32,305 nucleotides of DNA from assembly GCA_017381715.1 (NCBI GenBank), contig JAFOBR010000075.1, forward strand, positions 1 through 32,305. Reading direction: 5' to 3'. The notes under the pieces are model-generated. The model had not been told where the DNA came from and did not search any database. It was given only the letters and a program-made list of their open reading frames with translations. The stretch comes from Clostridia bacterium (GTDB lineage: Bacteria > Bacillota > Clostridia > Oscillospirales > CAG-382). The position numbers and the translations under genes are program-made. Of this stretch, positions 23,945-31,964 are shown one piece after another (the stretch's first letter is position 1; each line of letters opens with the position of its first letter).

Positions 23945-25345
23945 ATGAACAACAAAAGAAAAGCGGTAAAAATAACCTCATATGTTGCGGGAATACTTGC
24001 CGTTACCTCTGCTGTACTGGTGGGCATATTACTGATAATGAGCTCCCTTGGAATAATTTTTCCCAGAAAGCAGTTGCTTACGGTAAGCACGAATGACGTT
24101 ACTACGACCTATAACGCCAAGCCCGTGTTCGGAGGGGCGCCCTTTGTTACCCGCGGACATCTTCTTGACGGGCACCATATAGTAGTTACAGCCGAATGCA
24201 AGCAGACCAACGCAGGTGAATACGAAAACATACCCGAATTCGTAATACTGGACGCTGTGGGCGCCGACGTTACGGACATGTACCGAATAAACGAGGATTA
24301 CGGTAAAATAACCATAAAGCAAAGACGGCTGATAGTATACAGCCAAAGCAAAGAAAAGCGTTATGACGGCACTCCTTTGGTTTCGGACACCATAACCGTT
24401 ACGGGCGGTTCTTTTGTGGAAGGTCACACCCTTGTATGCGATTCCGTTACCAGCATTACCCTGCCGGGCGAACAAAACATACTTCCTTCATACAGCATTA
24501 TAGATGAAAACGGCGCTGACGTTACAGCGCAATACACCGTTTCCGAGCGGTTGGGCACCCTTTTCGTGCTTCCTATTCCTGTTACTATAGCCACCGGATC
24601 TGCTCAAAAGCAATATGACGGTCTGCCTTTATCCTCAAACGTTTGGCAGCACACAAGCGGAGAGCTGCTTAAAGGACACACTTTAAAAGCTGCTTGTATA
24701 ACAAGCGAAACGGAAGTGGGCGACCACGAAAATCTTGCGGACGTAAGAATTTACGATAAAAAAGGTGAGGACGTAACCCAGCTTTATGAGATAATTATTG
24801 AGCCGGGAATACTTGCCGTACAGCCTCTGGTTTTGCACATAAGCACGGGAAGCGCTTCCAAAGAATATGACGGAACACCTGTATCCAACCAAGATTGGAA
24901 GATTATTTACGGCACATTGGTAGAAGGCGAAAACATTAAAGCGGTAAGCTTTCCCAAAAGAACCAATGCGGGTGAGAGCAAAAACAAAATTGTTTTTGAA
25001 ATTACCGATATAAACGGTCACAACATTACGAACAGATACAAAATAGTTCTGGATGCGGGTACGTTGACCGTTACTCCCCGTCCGATAACTATACAAACGG
25101 GAAGCGCAACAAAAAAATACGACGGCGCACCTCTTATTTGCAAAGAATATACCATAACCAAGGGCAGTGTGTGCGACGGAGATATGCTTCAGTTGGCTTT
25201 TACTTCCATAGTTAATATCGGATACACCGAAAACTATATAGTGGATCTTACCGTATACGGTAACGAGGATGGCAGAAAGACTGACGTTACCGTTAATTAC
25301 AAGATAACCTATGATTACGGCACTCTTACCGTAACTGCCGAATAA
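23945..25345 (+). CDS. Membrane-anchored protein of five MBG-type repeats
   Basis: This 466-residue protein has a basic N-terminus (MNNKRKAVK), a transmembrane helix at about 12-38 and then only extracellular repeats, so it is a single-pass protein with its C-terminus outside. Five repeats of about 82 residues lie at 45-124, 128-209, 212-293, 296-377 and 380-465. Each of the last four starts with a strand and K.YDG.P(L/V), continues with G.(L/V)..G (often GH) in the middle and (G)(E/A)DVT..Y in the second half, and ends Y/D.G.L.V. This is the MBG-type Ig-like fold. The first repeat is degenerate (TYNAKP). No enzyme domain is visible. GGGAGG precedes the ATG; gaps to neighbours are 43 and 39 bases. 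It may be a stalk or partner for the next protein. Confidence 0.82.
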   Translation: MNNKRKAVKITSYVAGILAVTSAVLVGILLIMSSLGIIFPRKQLLTVSTNDVTTTYNAKPVFGGAPFVTRGHLLDGHHIVVTAECKQTNAGEYENIPEFVILDAVGADVTDMYRINEDYGKITIKQRRLIVYSQSKEKRYDGTPLVSDTITVTGGSFVEGHTLVCDSVTSITLPGEQNILPSYSIIDENGADVTAQYTVSERLGTLFVLPIPVTIATGSAQKQYDGLPLSSNVWQHTSGELLKGHTLKAACITSETEVGDHENLADVRIYDKKGEDVTQLYEIIIEPGILAVQPLVLHISTGSASKEYDGTPVSNQDWKIIYGTLVEGENIKAVSFPKRTNAGESKNKIVFEITDINGHNITNRYKIVLDAGTLTVTPRPITIQTGSATKKYDGAPLICKEYTITKGSVCDGDMLQLAFTSIVNIGYTENYIVDLTVYGNEDGRKTDVTVNYKITYDYGTLTVTAE

Positions 25346-25384
25346 GATTTTTTCAACACACATACAGAAAAAGGAGGAAACGAG

Positions 25385-28300
25385 ATGACAAGCGAAAGAG
25401 ATACGCAAGCGGTAAAAAGCGAATACGTTGTTTATCCCGCAGGGCGATACCAGCAATACGAAAACAAGATACAAAAAGTAGCAAAAATCATTAAGTTTAT
25501 CCGCAGGCACAGAATAGCGTTTGCTGCCGCTTTTCTTACACTTGCCGCAGTTTTCTTCTGTCTTACATATTGTATGGGTATTTTTACTCAGGATATTGAA
25601 TGTGCAGACCTTATATACGGCGAAGAAATGAATTTCAGTGCAAAGGCATTTTTAACGGATATACGGTTTGAATACGCTGTCAGCGGTAGTGATTCGTGGA
25701 CCGATACCACCCCCGTAATACCCGGTGAATACGATATACGCGCCGTTTCCGAAAATCTTTACGGAAAAGAGCGTTACAGCGGTACTGCCTCCTTTACCCT
25801 TTATGCCCGAGATGCAGAGATAGACATACCCGATACATTCTGCGAATACGGGGATTTAAACCAAGAGTTTTTGAAAACCATAACACAGACAAGCAACCTT
25901 GCAGATGGTGATAGATTAACAGATATGGTTTTCTCTATAGAAAGCGAAAGCTGGGAAAAAGCAACCGTATCCTTGGCAGAATATAAAATCGTTAACGCCG
26001 AAGGGGCTGACGTTACCTTTGCGTATAACATTGGGGCAAGCGAAGGAAACATAACCGTTGATCCAAGAAACGTCACCGTATACACAGACACCATTACCAA
26101 GGTTTATGACGGTACTCCTATCGAAAAGCCGGAATATTCCTTTAAAAACGGCTCTTTGGCGGAGGGGGACAAACTACGCGTTCATTTCCGAGCTATGCCC
26201 ACAAATGCAGGCAGATACTCCGCTACTCCGGATAATTACAACATATTAAACGCCGAAGGTGAGGACGTAACAAACAGATATAACATTACATTTGTATACG
26301 GCGTAATTACCATTGAGCCGAGAAAATTAACGTTTACTACCGGCAGTGCAGAAAAGGTATATGACGGAAAGCCCCTTACCAACTCCCAATGGGAGCTTGT
26401 GAGCGGAACCTTGGCAGACGGTCACGTTTTGACCGCCAAAGCGATCGGAAAGCGCACCATAGCGGGAACCGGCGATAACACGCTCGACGTAAATATTGTT
26501 GATGAAAAAGGTAGATATGTAGCGGATAATTACGAAATTATTGTAAAATACGGAACACTTAAAATTACTCCCATTACTTTGAAGTTTGAAACCGATTCTG
26601 CGGAAAAGGTGTATGACGGACGGTCTTTGCAATCATCCGGATACAAGCTTATTTCCGGCGAACTTTCACCGGGACACACGATGCAATGCAGAGCCGACGG
26701 ATGGATAACAAACGTGGGAGAAGCGATAAACAAACTGGCTGTAAACATTTTCAACGAACACGGAGATGATGTCACATACCACGGATACCGTATTGAAGTG
26801 GATGAAGGTACGTTGAAAGTAACCCCCAGACCCATAACCGTTACTTCCGATAGTGCCCAAAAGCTGTTTGACGGCACCCCTCTTACCGCCCATTCCTGCA
26901 AGGTTACAGAAGGTAGTCTTGTAAATGGTCACACCGTTAAAGGATACTATAAGGGTTCCCAGACGGAAGTGGGAGAGAGTCCCAATAATTTTTTCATTTC
27001 CGTAAACGGTGTGAACGATGCTGCAACAGGCTATACAAGCAACTACGAAATAACCTATGTATACGGCACTCTTAAGGTGCTTCCCAACCCCAATTATAAC
27101 CCCGGCGATATGCCAAACGGAAACGGCAACAATAATAACGGCAATAATAACGGTAACAACAATAACGGCGACAACCACAACGGCGGAAACGGCTTAAACG
27201 GTGACGGAACCGATGGCAGCATGTTCGACGTAGGCGGAGCGACGGGAATAGGCTACCCCGGTAATGACGGAGACGAGAAAGTTTACGCCAAGGTCACCTT
27301 GACAAATCCGGAAATATCCGAATTCAGAGCATATCTGCGCGCAACCTCCTACGGAGATTATAACGGAAGCGGTTTTGATGCGGCAACCAATTATATAGAT
27401 CGGGTTTCGGCTCTGAATTATATAGGACTGGCAGCCGAAAAAGACTTTCATCCCGTGCTTACGATGCATATCGAAAGGCTTTCGGGGTGCCCCGTAATTA
27501 TCCCCTATTACTCCTGCGATACCTCTATATTCACCGCAGAAGATTCCTATTCCCGTATGGAAATATACGATTACTATTACGATTTCGTCAGGCTGACCGA
27601 TAACGTGGAGGAAATGCAAAAATATATTCACGGTGAATTTGCCGTTGAAATGCAAAGTTATTCAAAATACGTATACGAAGAATATCTGCAGATTCCCGAA
27701 TACACGAAGCAAGAACTTTTACGCATAGGAAAAGAACACGGGATTTACGAAACGGACGATGAATTTGCCCTTGCCGCGCAAATACAGCGTTACGTTCAGA
27801 ACGCAGGAAGATATAATCTTTACGGAAATGATTATCCCGAGGGAGTTGACGTAGCGGTATATTTTCTCGACGTAGCAAAAGAAGGCGTGTGCCAGCATTT
27901 TGCCGCGGCAGCGACAATGATGTTCCGCGCTTACGGAATTCCCGCCAGATACGTAACCGGCTTTGCGGTAGATCTGCAATCCGAAGCCACGGTCTACGTT
28001 TCCGGCAAGGAAGCCCACGCCTGGGTAGAAGTATATTTCGATTTTCTGGGCTGGGTGCCCGTAGAGGTTACGGGTTACGGAGAAGGCGCGCCGAATTCGA
28101 AAATGGAGCTTATCGTAAACGCGTACAGCGCAACGAAAGAATACGACGGAAAGATATTCAGCGAATGGAACAGCGAAAAAGTAGTCATTACCAAAGGCAA
28201 TCTCCTTCCCGGACATACAATGAAGGTTTCGCTTGCTGAAGGCAGATACAACATTGCTCCGGGCGTATACGAAAACCGTATAACCGATATCAGAATATAC

Positions 28301-28642
28301 GATGCCGACGGAAACGACGTTACCGACAGAGATTACAGTCTGCGGATCGTAAACGGCCAAATGACCATTAAAAAGCGTAAAATAGTCATTCAGCTTGAGT
28401 CGGCATCAAAGAAATATGACGGTACGCCCTTGAAATGCGAGGAATGGCGATTGGTAAGCGGAACCGTCTTGCCGAACACGGAGATCTACGTTGAAACGTC
28501 AAGCCAAATAACCGATGTGGGCAAAATTCTTAACAATACAAAGCATGTCTACGTTTACGAAACCAAAAACGGTGTCATCATGGACGTGAGTAGTTGCTAC
28601 GAAATAACGGTGCTGACCGGATATCTGGAAATAACCGAATAA
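25385..28642 (+). CDS. Membrane-anchored MBG-repeat protein with transglutaminase-like domain
   Basis: This is a 1085-residue single-pass protein. A basic cytoplasmic N-terminus precedes a helix at about 44-64; the rest is outside. An uncharacterised segment (65-140) is followed by a degenerate repeat (143-228) and four MBG-type repeats (229-566), then an Asn/Gly-rich linker (567-632). The transglutaminase-like region occupies about 635-900, with Cys836 (GVCQHFA), His878 (EAHAWVEV) and Glu894 (GWVPVEVT) where many relatives have Asp. Two more MBG repeats (907-997 and 999-1085) end the protein. It could cross-link or cleave surface proteins or peptidoglycan peptides; the substrate is unknown. 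AGGAGG precedes the ATG. It shares its repeat type with the gene before it and ends the operon. Confidence 0.87.
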   Translation: MTSERDTQAVKSEYVVYPAGRYQQYENKIQKVAKIIKFIRRHRIAFAAAFLTLAAVFFCLTYCMGIFTQDIECADLIYGEEMNFSAKAFLTDIRFEYAVSGSDSWTDTTPVIPGEYDIRAVSENLYGKERYSGTASFTLYARDAEIDIPDTFCEYGDLNQEFLKTITQTSNLADGDRLTDMVFSIESESWEKATVSLAEYKIVNAEGADVTFAYNIGASEGNITVDPRNVTVYTDTITKVYDGTPIEKPEYSFKNGSLAEGDKLRVHFRAMPTNAGRYSATPDNYNILNAEGEDVTNRYNITFVYGVITIEPRKLTFTTGSAEKVYDGKPLTNSQWELVSGTLADGHVLTAKAIGKRTIAGTGDNTLDVNIVDEKGRYVADNYEIIVKYGTLKITPITLKFETDSAEKVYDGRSLQSSGYKLISGELSPGHTMQCRADGWITNVGEAINKLAVNIFNEHGDDVTYHGYRIEVDEGTLKVTPRPITVTSDSAQKLFDGTPLTAHSCKVTEGSLVNGHTVKGYYKGSQTEVGESPNNFFISVNGVNDAATGYTSNYEITYVYGTLKVLPNPNYNPGDMPNGNGNNNNGNNNGNNNNGDNHNGGNGLNGDGTDGSMFDVGGATGIGYPGNDGDEKVYAKVTLTNPEISEFRAYLRATSYGDYNGSGFDAATNYIDRVSALNYIGLAAEKDFHPVLTMHIERLSGCPVIIPYYSCDTSIFTAEDSYSRMEIYDYYYDFVRLTDNVEEMQKYIHGEFAVEMQSYSKYVYEEYLQIPEYTKQELLRIGKEHGIYETDDEFALAAQIQRYVQNAGRYNLYGNDYPEGVDVAVYFLDVAKEGVCQHFAAAATMMFRAYGIPARYVTGFAVDLQSEATVYVSGKEAHAWVEVYFDFLGWVPVEVTGYGEGAPNSKMELIVNAYSATKEYDGKIFSEWNSEKVVITKGNLLPGHTMKVSLAEGRYNIAPGVYENRITDIRIYDADGNDVTDRDYSLRIVNGQMTIKKRKIVIQLESASKKYDGTPLKCEEWRLVSGTVLPNTEIYVETSSQITDVGKILNNTKHVYVYETKNGVIMDVSSCYEITVLTGYLEITE
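27111..27205 (+). repeat. Low-complexity AAC/AAT/GGC triplet tract coding Asn/Gly linker
   Basis: Inside the transglutaminase gene, AAY and GGN triplets alternate in imperfect short repeats and encode an Asn/Gly-rich flexible linker between the first MBG array and the enzyme region. Such tracts can change length by slippage in multiples of three. Confidence 0.75.
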
Positions 28643-28650
28643 AAACAGAA

Positions 28651-28686
28651 AATCACCCCGAGCAGTTACTGCTTCTCGGGGTGATT
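28651..28686. terminator. Bidirectional terminator of the GCTTCTCGGGG family
   Basis: The arms AATCACCCCGAG and CTCGGGGTGATT enclose an inner CAG/CTG stem. It lies between the convergent transglutaminase operon and the small membrane protein gene, whose last codon it touches. Confidence 0.8.
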
Positions 28687-29032
28687 ACATTAAATTCCAA
28701 ATCAATCCAATGGCGAAAGAAAACGCATTACAAATCGCTGACACCGTTAAACACATTTTAAGCGGTTTGCCAAGCATCAGTTTATATGTTCCTGCCTCCG
28801 CAAACAAAACAACGACTTCAAGTAATATGATGATCGAATACAATACCCATATATCATTAATGAAAGCATAGAGAATCAAAACGGTAACATTAAGCAAAGG
28901 ATTTGTGATAGCATTGCATAAAAGCCCCGAAAGGATCCACTTTTTTCTTTCTTTCAAAAATAACTGGGGCAATATTTCCGCGACACAAGTAGTGAACAGC
29001 GCAACAAAAAGTAAAAAAACAACTTTTTCCAT
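28685..29032 (-). CDS. Small multi-pass membrane protein of unknown function
   Basis: This 115-residue protein is very hydrophobic, with about four predicted helices (roughly 3-23, 33-57, 60-80 and 92-113) and a short basic loop (KERKKW) after the first. I do not recognise a family. Its ATG overlaps the stop of the upstream 77-residue protein (TAATG), so translation is coupled and the two products probably work together. It is the last gene of a three-gene minus-strand operon headed by an MFS-like transporter. Confidence 0.7.
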   Translation of the reverse strand: MEKVVFLLFVALFTTCVAEILPQLFLKERKKWILSGLLCNAITNPLLNVTVLILYAFINDIWVLYSIIILLEVVVLFAEAGTYKLMLGKPLKMCLTVSAICNAFSFAIGLIWNLM

Positions 29033-29265
29033 TAAACGGCTGTATCTTCCTGTTTACATTTTTCCGCAGAATCTCTGTTACCCGTACTTGATTTATTTTT
29101 TCTTTTGAAAAATAAGACTGCGACCACAGCAATCACAACGCATGACAACAAGAAAAGAGCGACCGCAACAGCAATAAAAACTCCGAGATTTTCAAAAACA
29201 AAATCACCCAAAGGTCCTCCCGGAATAATCGGAGGTGCAACAAGATCAAACAACGTAGGCTTCAT
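29032..29265 (-). CDS. Small single-pass membrane protein of unknown function
   Basis: This 77-residue protein has an N-terminal Pro/Gly-rich segment (APPIIPGGP), one long hydrophobic helix at about 27-53 and a basic, then acidic C-terminus. The basic residues after the helix (FKRKNK) put the C-terminus in the cytoplasm. No family is recognised. It lies three bases after the MFS-like gene and overlaps the next start by one base, so all three are one operon. A GGAAAA site precedes the ATG at 29265. Confidence 0.65.
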   Translation of the reverse strand: MKPTLFDLVAPPIIPGGPLGDFVFENLGVFIAVAVALFLLSCVVIAVVAVLFFKRKNKSSTGNRDSAEKCKQEDTAV

Positions 29266-29268
29266 GAC

Positions 29269-30294
29269 TTATTTTCCTTTCTTTAATGATAAATTTATAC
29301 ATACTGCCGCAACAGCCGACAGTACAAATACCGTGATTTGATGCCACAATAATCCTTCCGGACGTATGAAAAATGCAGGAAAAGTTCCGGCAAATAAAGC
29401 GGCAGTGGTAATACCAAAAGCAAAACTAGGATTTTGAGGGAATTTTGAAACCAGAATTCCGACAGTTACCGGCATTGTCATGCTGAACAATCCCACACCA
29501 ATAAGCGAAAGTACCATAAACGTATTACCGAAAAGCAAAAAGGGCAAGGCTACAACAAGGCTTATAAAGGTTGTCTTTCTGTAGCCTATCTTATCACACA
29601 AAATTCCGCCAAAAAGCTTTCCGCCGCCCATTGCACAATACAAAAGTATTTTTTGAGCGGTACCGTTATTCCAATCCGATGGAATGGCGTATCCCACAAA
29701 AGAACGCGCCGCAACGGAAACGAAAGCAAGAAAAATAATAACAGCGATGGGAATGTTTGATGTTATATCAAACCCTTCAGCGGAAGACACGGAAACACGG
29801 TGTGCTTTTGAAACAACTACCGAAAGAATAACCGATAACACCATAAAACCGACAGGAAGCAATAAACCGCAAAAATCGGACACGCCCAGTAACTGTCCTG
29901 TAATTACACCGAAAGAACCGCCGGAAACATAAATTCCGCAAGGGGCTATCTTCCCGTCTGCTCCGCACAAAGTATGCTGTGCGCCTCCGATATGCGCAAG
30001 CGCGTTGCCAAGACTTATTATTAACAAGGCGGGAATATCAAAAGGAAGCACCAATGCAACCAATACAAAAACACAGCCCGCAAGCCCGAAATTGATTTTT
30101 GGAAAACGATCTGCCAGCAAGCCGAAAAATGCTTGCGGTACGAAAGCAAGCGCATCGTACAGCATAGCCAAAGCCCACCAAGCGGGACTTGCATCAAGAC
30201 GGGAAAACAAAAAATAAAAGCAAGCCGCATCTACACTGAAATGTATGAAGGCATATATCCAACCTGCGGTATGTACCGTGATCTGTTTTTTCAT
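29269..30294 (-). CDS. MFS-like transporter
   Basis: This 341-residue membrane protein has about ten hydrophobic segments. The loop GLLADRFPK (57-65) after the second helix and the loop CDKIGYRK in the second half match the two MFS inter-domain signatures (G..aDR.g.r and its repeat). It is shorter than the usual 400 residues, so two helices may be missing or short. The substrate cannot be inferred. GAGGTGA precedes the ATG, and a consensus promoter drives it together with two small membrane proteins that may be accessory subunits. Confidence 0.8.
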   Translation of the reverse strand: MKKQITVHTAGWIYAFIHFSVDAACFYFLFSRLDASPAWWALAMLYDALAFVPQAFFGLLADRFPKINFGLAGCVFVLVALVLPFDIPALLIISLGNALAHIGGAQHTLCGADGKIAPCGIYVSGGSFGVITGQLLGVSDFCGLLLPVGFMVLSVILSVVVSKAHRVSVSSAEGFDITSNIPIAVIIFLAFVSVAARSFVGYAIPSDWNNGTAQKILLYCAMGGGKLFGGILCDKIGYRKTTFISLVVALPFLLFGNTFMVLSLIGVGLFSMTMPVTVGILVSKFPQNPSFAFGITTAALFAGTFPAFFIRPEGLLWHQITVFVLSAVAAVCINLSLKKGK

Positions 30295-30340
30295 CCGTAT
30301 TCACCTCAACGTAAAAGGAAAAACCATATACCGTCAACAA

Positions 30341-30369
30341 ATTATATCAAATTATCCCGATATTGTCAA
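30341..30369 (-). promoter_or_regulatory. Consensus sigma-A promoter of the MFS operon
   Basis: On the minus strand, a perfect TTGACA (30364-30369) and a perfect TATAAT (30341-30346) are 17 bases apart with TG one base before the -10. It predicts strong expression unless repressed. Confidence 0.8.
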
Positions 30370-30426
30370 GTGTTTTTTGATATACACAGTGAGCACTCCG
30401 AGGTATTTGAAGACATAAAACAGACC

Positions 30427-30465
30427 AAATCACCCCGAGTACAATGTAGCTTCTCGGGGTGATTT
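30427..30465 (-). terminator. Hairpin of the GCTTCTCGGGG family after the XRE regulator
   Basis: The arms AAATCACCCCGAG and CTCGGGGTGATTT enclose an inner TAC/GTA stem, eight bases past the regulator stop. The T-tract after it on the minus strand is weak (ATTTGG). Confidence 0.6.
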
Positions 30466-30473
30466 ATTATAAT

Positions 30474-31640
30474 TTACTCTTGGGTTTTGGCGACCCATTC
30501 TTTATATCGGGGATCGGACTGCATTTCTTTTGCCACGTCGGCGCTGTTGGGAATACATATCCACGGCCAATACTCGGGTAGCTTGGTTGCGTGTTTGCGG
30601 TAATCGCTGCCGAGAGGATTTATTTTCACGTTTTTAAGCAATGGAGAAGAAAAGGTACGGGTAGTGTCAAGAGAAATCTCTTCGCATTTTTTGGTGTGCT
30701 CCAATGCTTTGTAAAGAGAATCCACAGCGCTTTTCCGCTTGCCGCTTCGCCACTGCAGAGAAGAAAGGTAAAGATACAGATAAGCGGAATTGATTCCGTA
30801 TTCGCCGTAATTGCCGTCTATACAAACGGCACCGAAAAGGTCTGCGGCGTTTTTTATATAGGTTTCCGCAGTTTCGGGAGGGAGCTTATCGTAGTTGGCT
30901 GCGACAGCATCTCCTATAAGCTCTGCGGCAATGCCCAAAAGTTTTAATGCGGTTTCTCCGTATTTGGCTGCTCTTTCTTTTCCGTCGCAGGAAGCCATTT
31001 GCAAGAATTCCTTGGAGCAATGTATGTCGGGTGCATTTTCTGCCAGCGCAGCCGCTTTGCCCAATTCTCCCGTACACAGATACAGGTTGGAAAGCTGTTT
31101 GACCGCATCGTTACGGGCAGAACCGTTTTCAAGGGTGGGAAGCAGTTTTTCGTATATTGCTATAGCTTCCGCCCATTCTTTGTAGGTCTTGTGGCGCTTT
31201 ACATCAAAGGTATCGTAACCCTCGCTGTCGGTAACGTGATATTCACTGTATTTAACATAGCCTGCGGTGGTGAGTAACCAGGCCAGACAAAGCAATATCT
31301 TTGTGTTTCCGGGAAACTCCGCAAGAGCAGTTCTGGCAAGATGCAGACACTCGTCAATATTTACGTTTTCCCCGTTATTCAGCTTATTCATTGCCGAAAG
31401 CCGGGAAACAAGCTCGTCCACCTGCTTTTCTCTGCCGTTTTCATAGCCGAACAGTTCGTCTATGGTTACACCGAAATAATTTGCAATTGCAGGTATCATT
31501 TCCACATCGGGATAGCTGCCGTCTTTTTCCCAACGGGACACTGCCTGATTAGTAACGCCCAAAACATTTGCAAGGTCTTCCTGCTTTCTGCCGTCCCGTT
31601 TGCGTAATTCTTTTATTTTTTCGCCTATTGTAAGTTTCAT
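30474..31640 (-). CDS. XRE-family transcriptional regulator with long helical C-terminal domain
   Basis: The start is the ATG at 31640, just after GGAGGG; an in-frame ATG at 31667 has no ribosome site. The product has 388 residues. Residues 5-65 are a classic Cro/CI-type helix-turn-helix (IGEKIKELRKRDG...QEDLANVLGVTNQAVSRWE), followed by a YPD..MIPAIANYFGVTIDELFG segment. The remaining 310 residues are helical with TPR-like spacing (repeated A/L patterns and WA.AIAIYEKLLP) and end in a Trp-rich segment. Such proteins sense a ligand or peptide through the helical domain and regulate nearby genes. A large inverted repeat upstream is its likely operator. No obvious target operon is adjacent except the MFS genes. 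Confidence 0.87.
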   Translation of the reverse strand: MKLTIGEKIKELRKRDGRKQEDLANVLGVTNQAVSRWEKDGSYPDVEMIPAIANYFGVTIDELFGYENGREKQVDELVSRLSAMNKLNNGENVNIDECLHLARTALAEFPGNTKILLCLAWLLTTAGYVKYSEYHVTDSEGYDTFDVKRHKTYKEWAEAIAIYEKLLPTLENGSARNDAVKQLSNLYLCTGELGKAAALAENAPDIHCSKEFLQMASCDGKERAAKYGETALKLLGIAAELIGDAVAANYDKLPPETAETYIKNAADLFGAVCIDGNYGEYGINSAYLYLYLSSLQWRSGKRKSAVDSLYKALEHTKKCEEISLDTTRTFSSPLLKNVKINPLGSDYRKHATKLPEYWPWICIPNSADVAKEMQSDPRYKEWVAKTQE

Positions 31641-31679
31641 AAAACCCTCCGATATATTCTGTTTCACCGGTGTGGTTTT

Positions 31680-31708
31680 ATTATAGCTTTATAAAAGCAC
31701 AAAATCAA
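31680..31708 (-). promoter_or_regulatory. Sigma-A promoter of the XRE regulator
   Basis: On the minus strand, TTGATT (31703-31708) and a perfect TATAAT (31680-31685) are 17 bases apart. The inverted repeat lies directly upstream of the -35. Confidence 0.65.
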
Positions 31709-31709
31709 T

Positions 31710-31747
31710 AATCAATCGGTTGTTTGAAAATCAACAAACGGTTGATT
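31710..31747. promoter_or_regulatory. Imperfect inverted repeat, likely operator of the XRE regulator
   Basis: The left arm AATCAATCGGTTGTTTGA and the right arm TCAACAAACGGTTGATT are nearly reverse complementary around a 3-base centre. CGGTTG also occurs as a direct repeat within it. It starts one base upstream of the -35 box, which suits an activator or a cooperative repressor. Confidence 0.55.
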
Positions 31748-31931
31748 TGGCGAGACCTACTGCATTACTTTAGCGCTCAACTTTACAAGGCAGGCGAATT
31801 GGGTTGTTTTATTGAAAATATCTATTTTTCATTTAACTGTTTGCCCACAAAAGCAACGTCAAAATTCCGATAGCAGTAAGTTCAACCGACATCCCCAAAA
31901 ACATTAATTAAAAGGTGAATACAATTCAAAA

Positions 31932-31949
31932 GCGCACCGCTTGTGCCGC
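31932..31949 (-). terminator. Probable terminator of the cyclase-family gene
   Basis: On the minus strand, GCGgCAC pairs with GTGCGC around AAGCG and is followed by TTTT. The stem has one bulge. Confidence 0.5.
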
Positions 31950-31964
31950 GTTATAAATTGGAAT

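Larger units (their letters stand above)
31641..31964. other. 324-base intergenic region
   Basis: No gene is seen here. The left half holds the ribosome site, promoter and inverted repeat of the XRE regulator. The right end holds the terminator of the cyclase-family gene. The middle (about 31750-31925) is AT-rich, with many short palindromic runs but no open frame of note and no recognisable RNA. Confidence 0.6.

Noticed and set aside
27111..27205. CRISPR-like or tandem repeat array
   Set aside because: The repeats are short in-frame triplets coding an Asn/Gly linker, without spacers.
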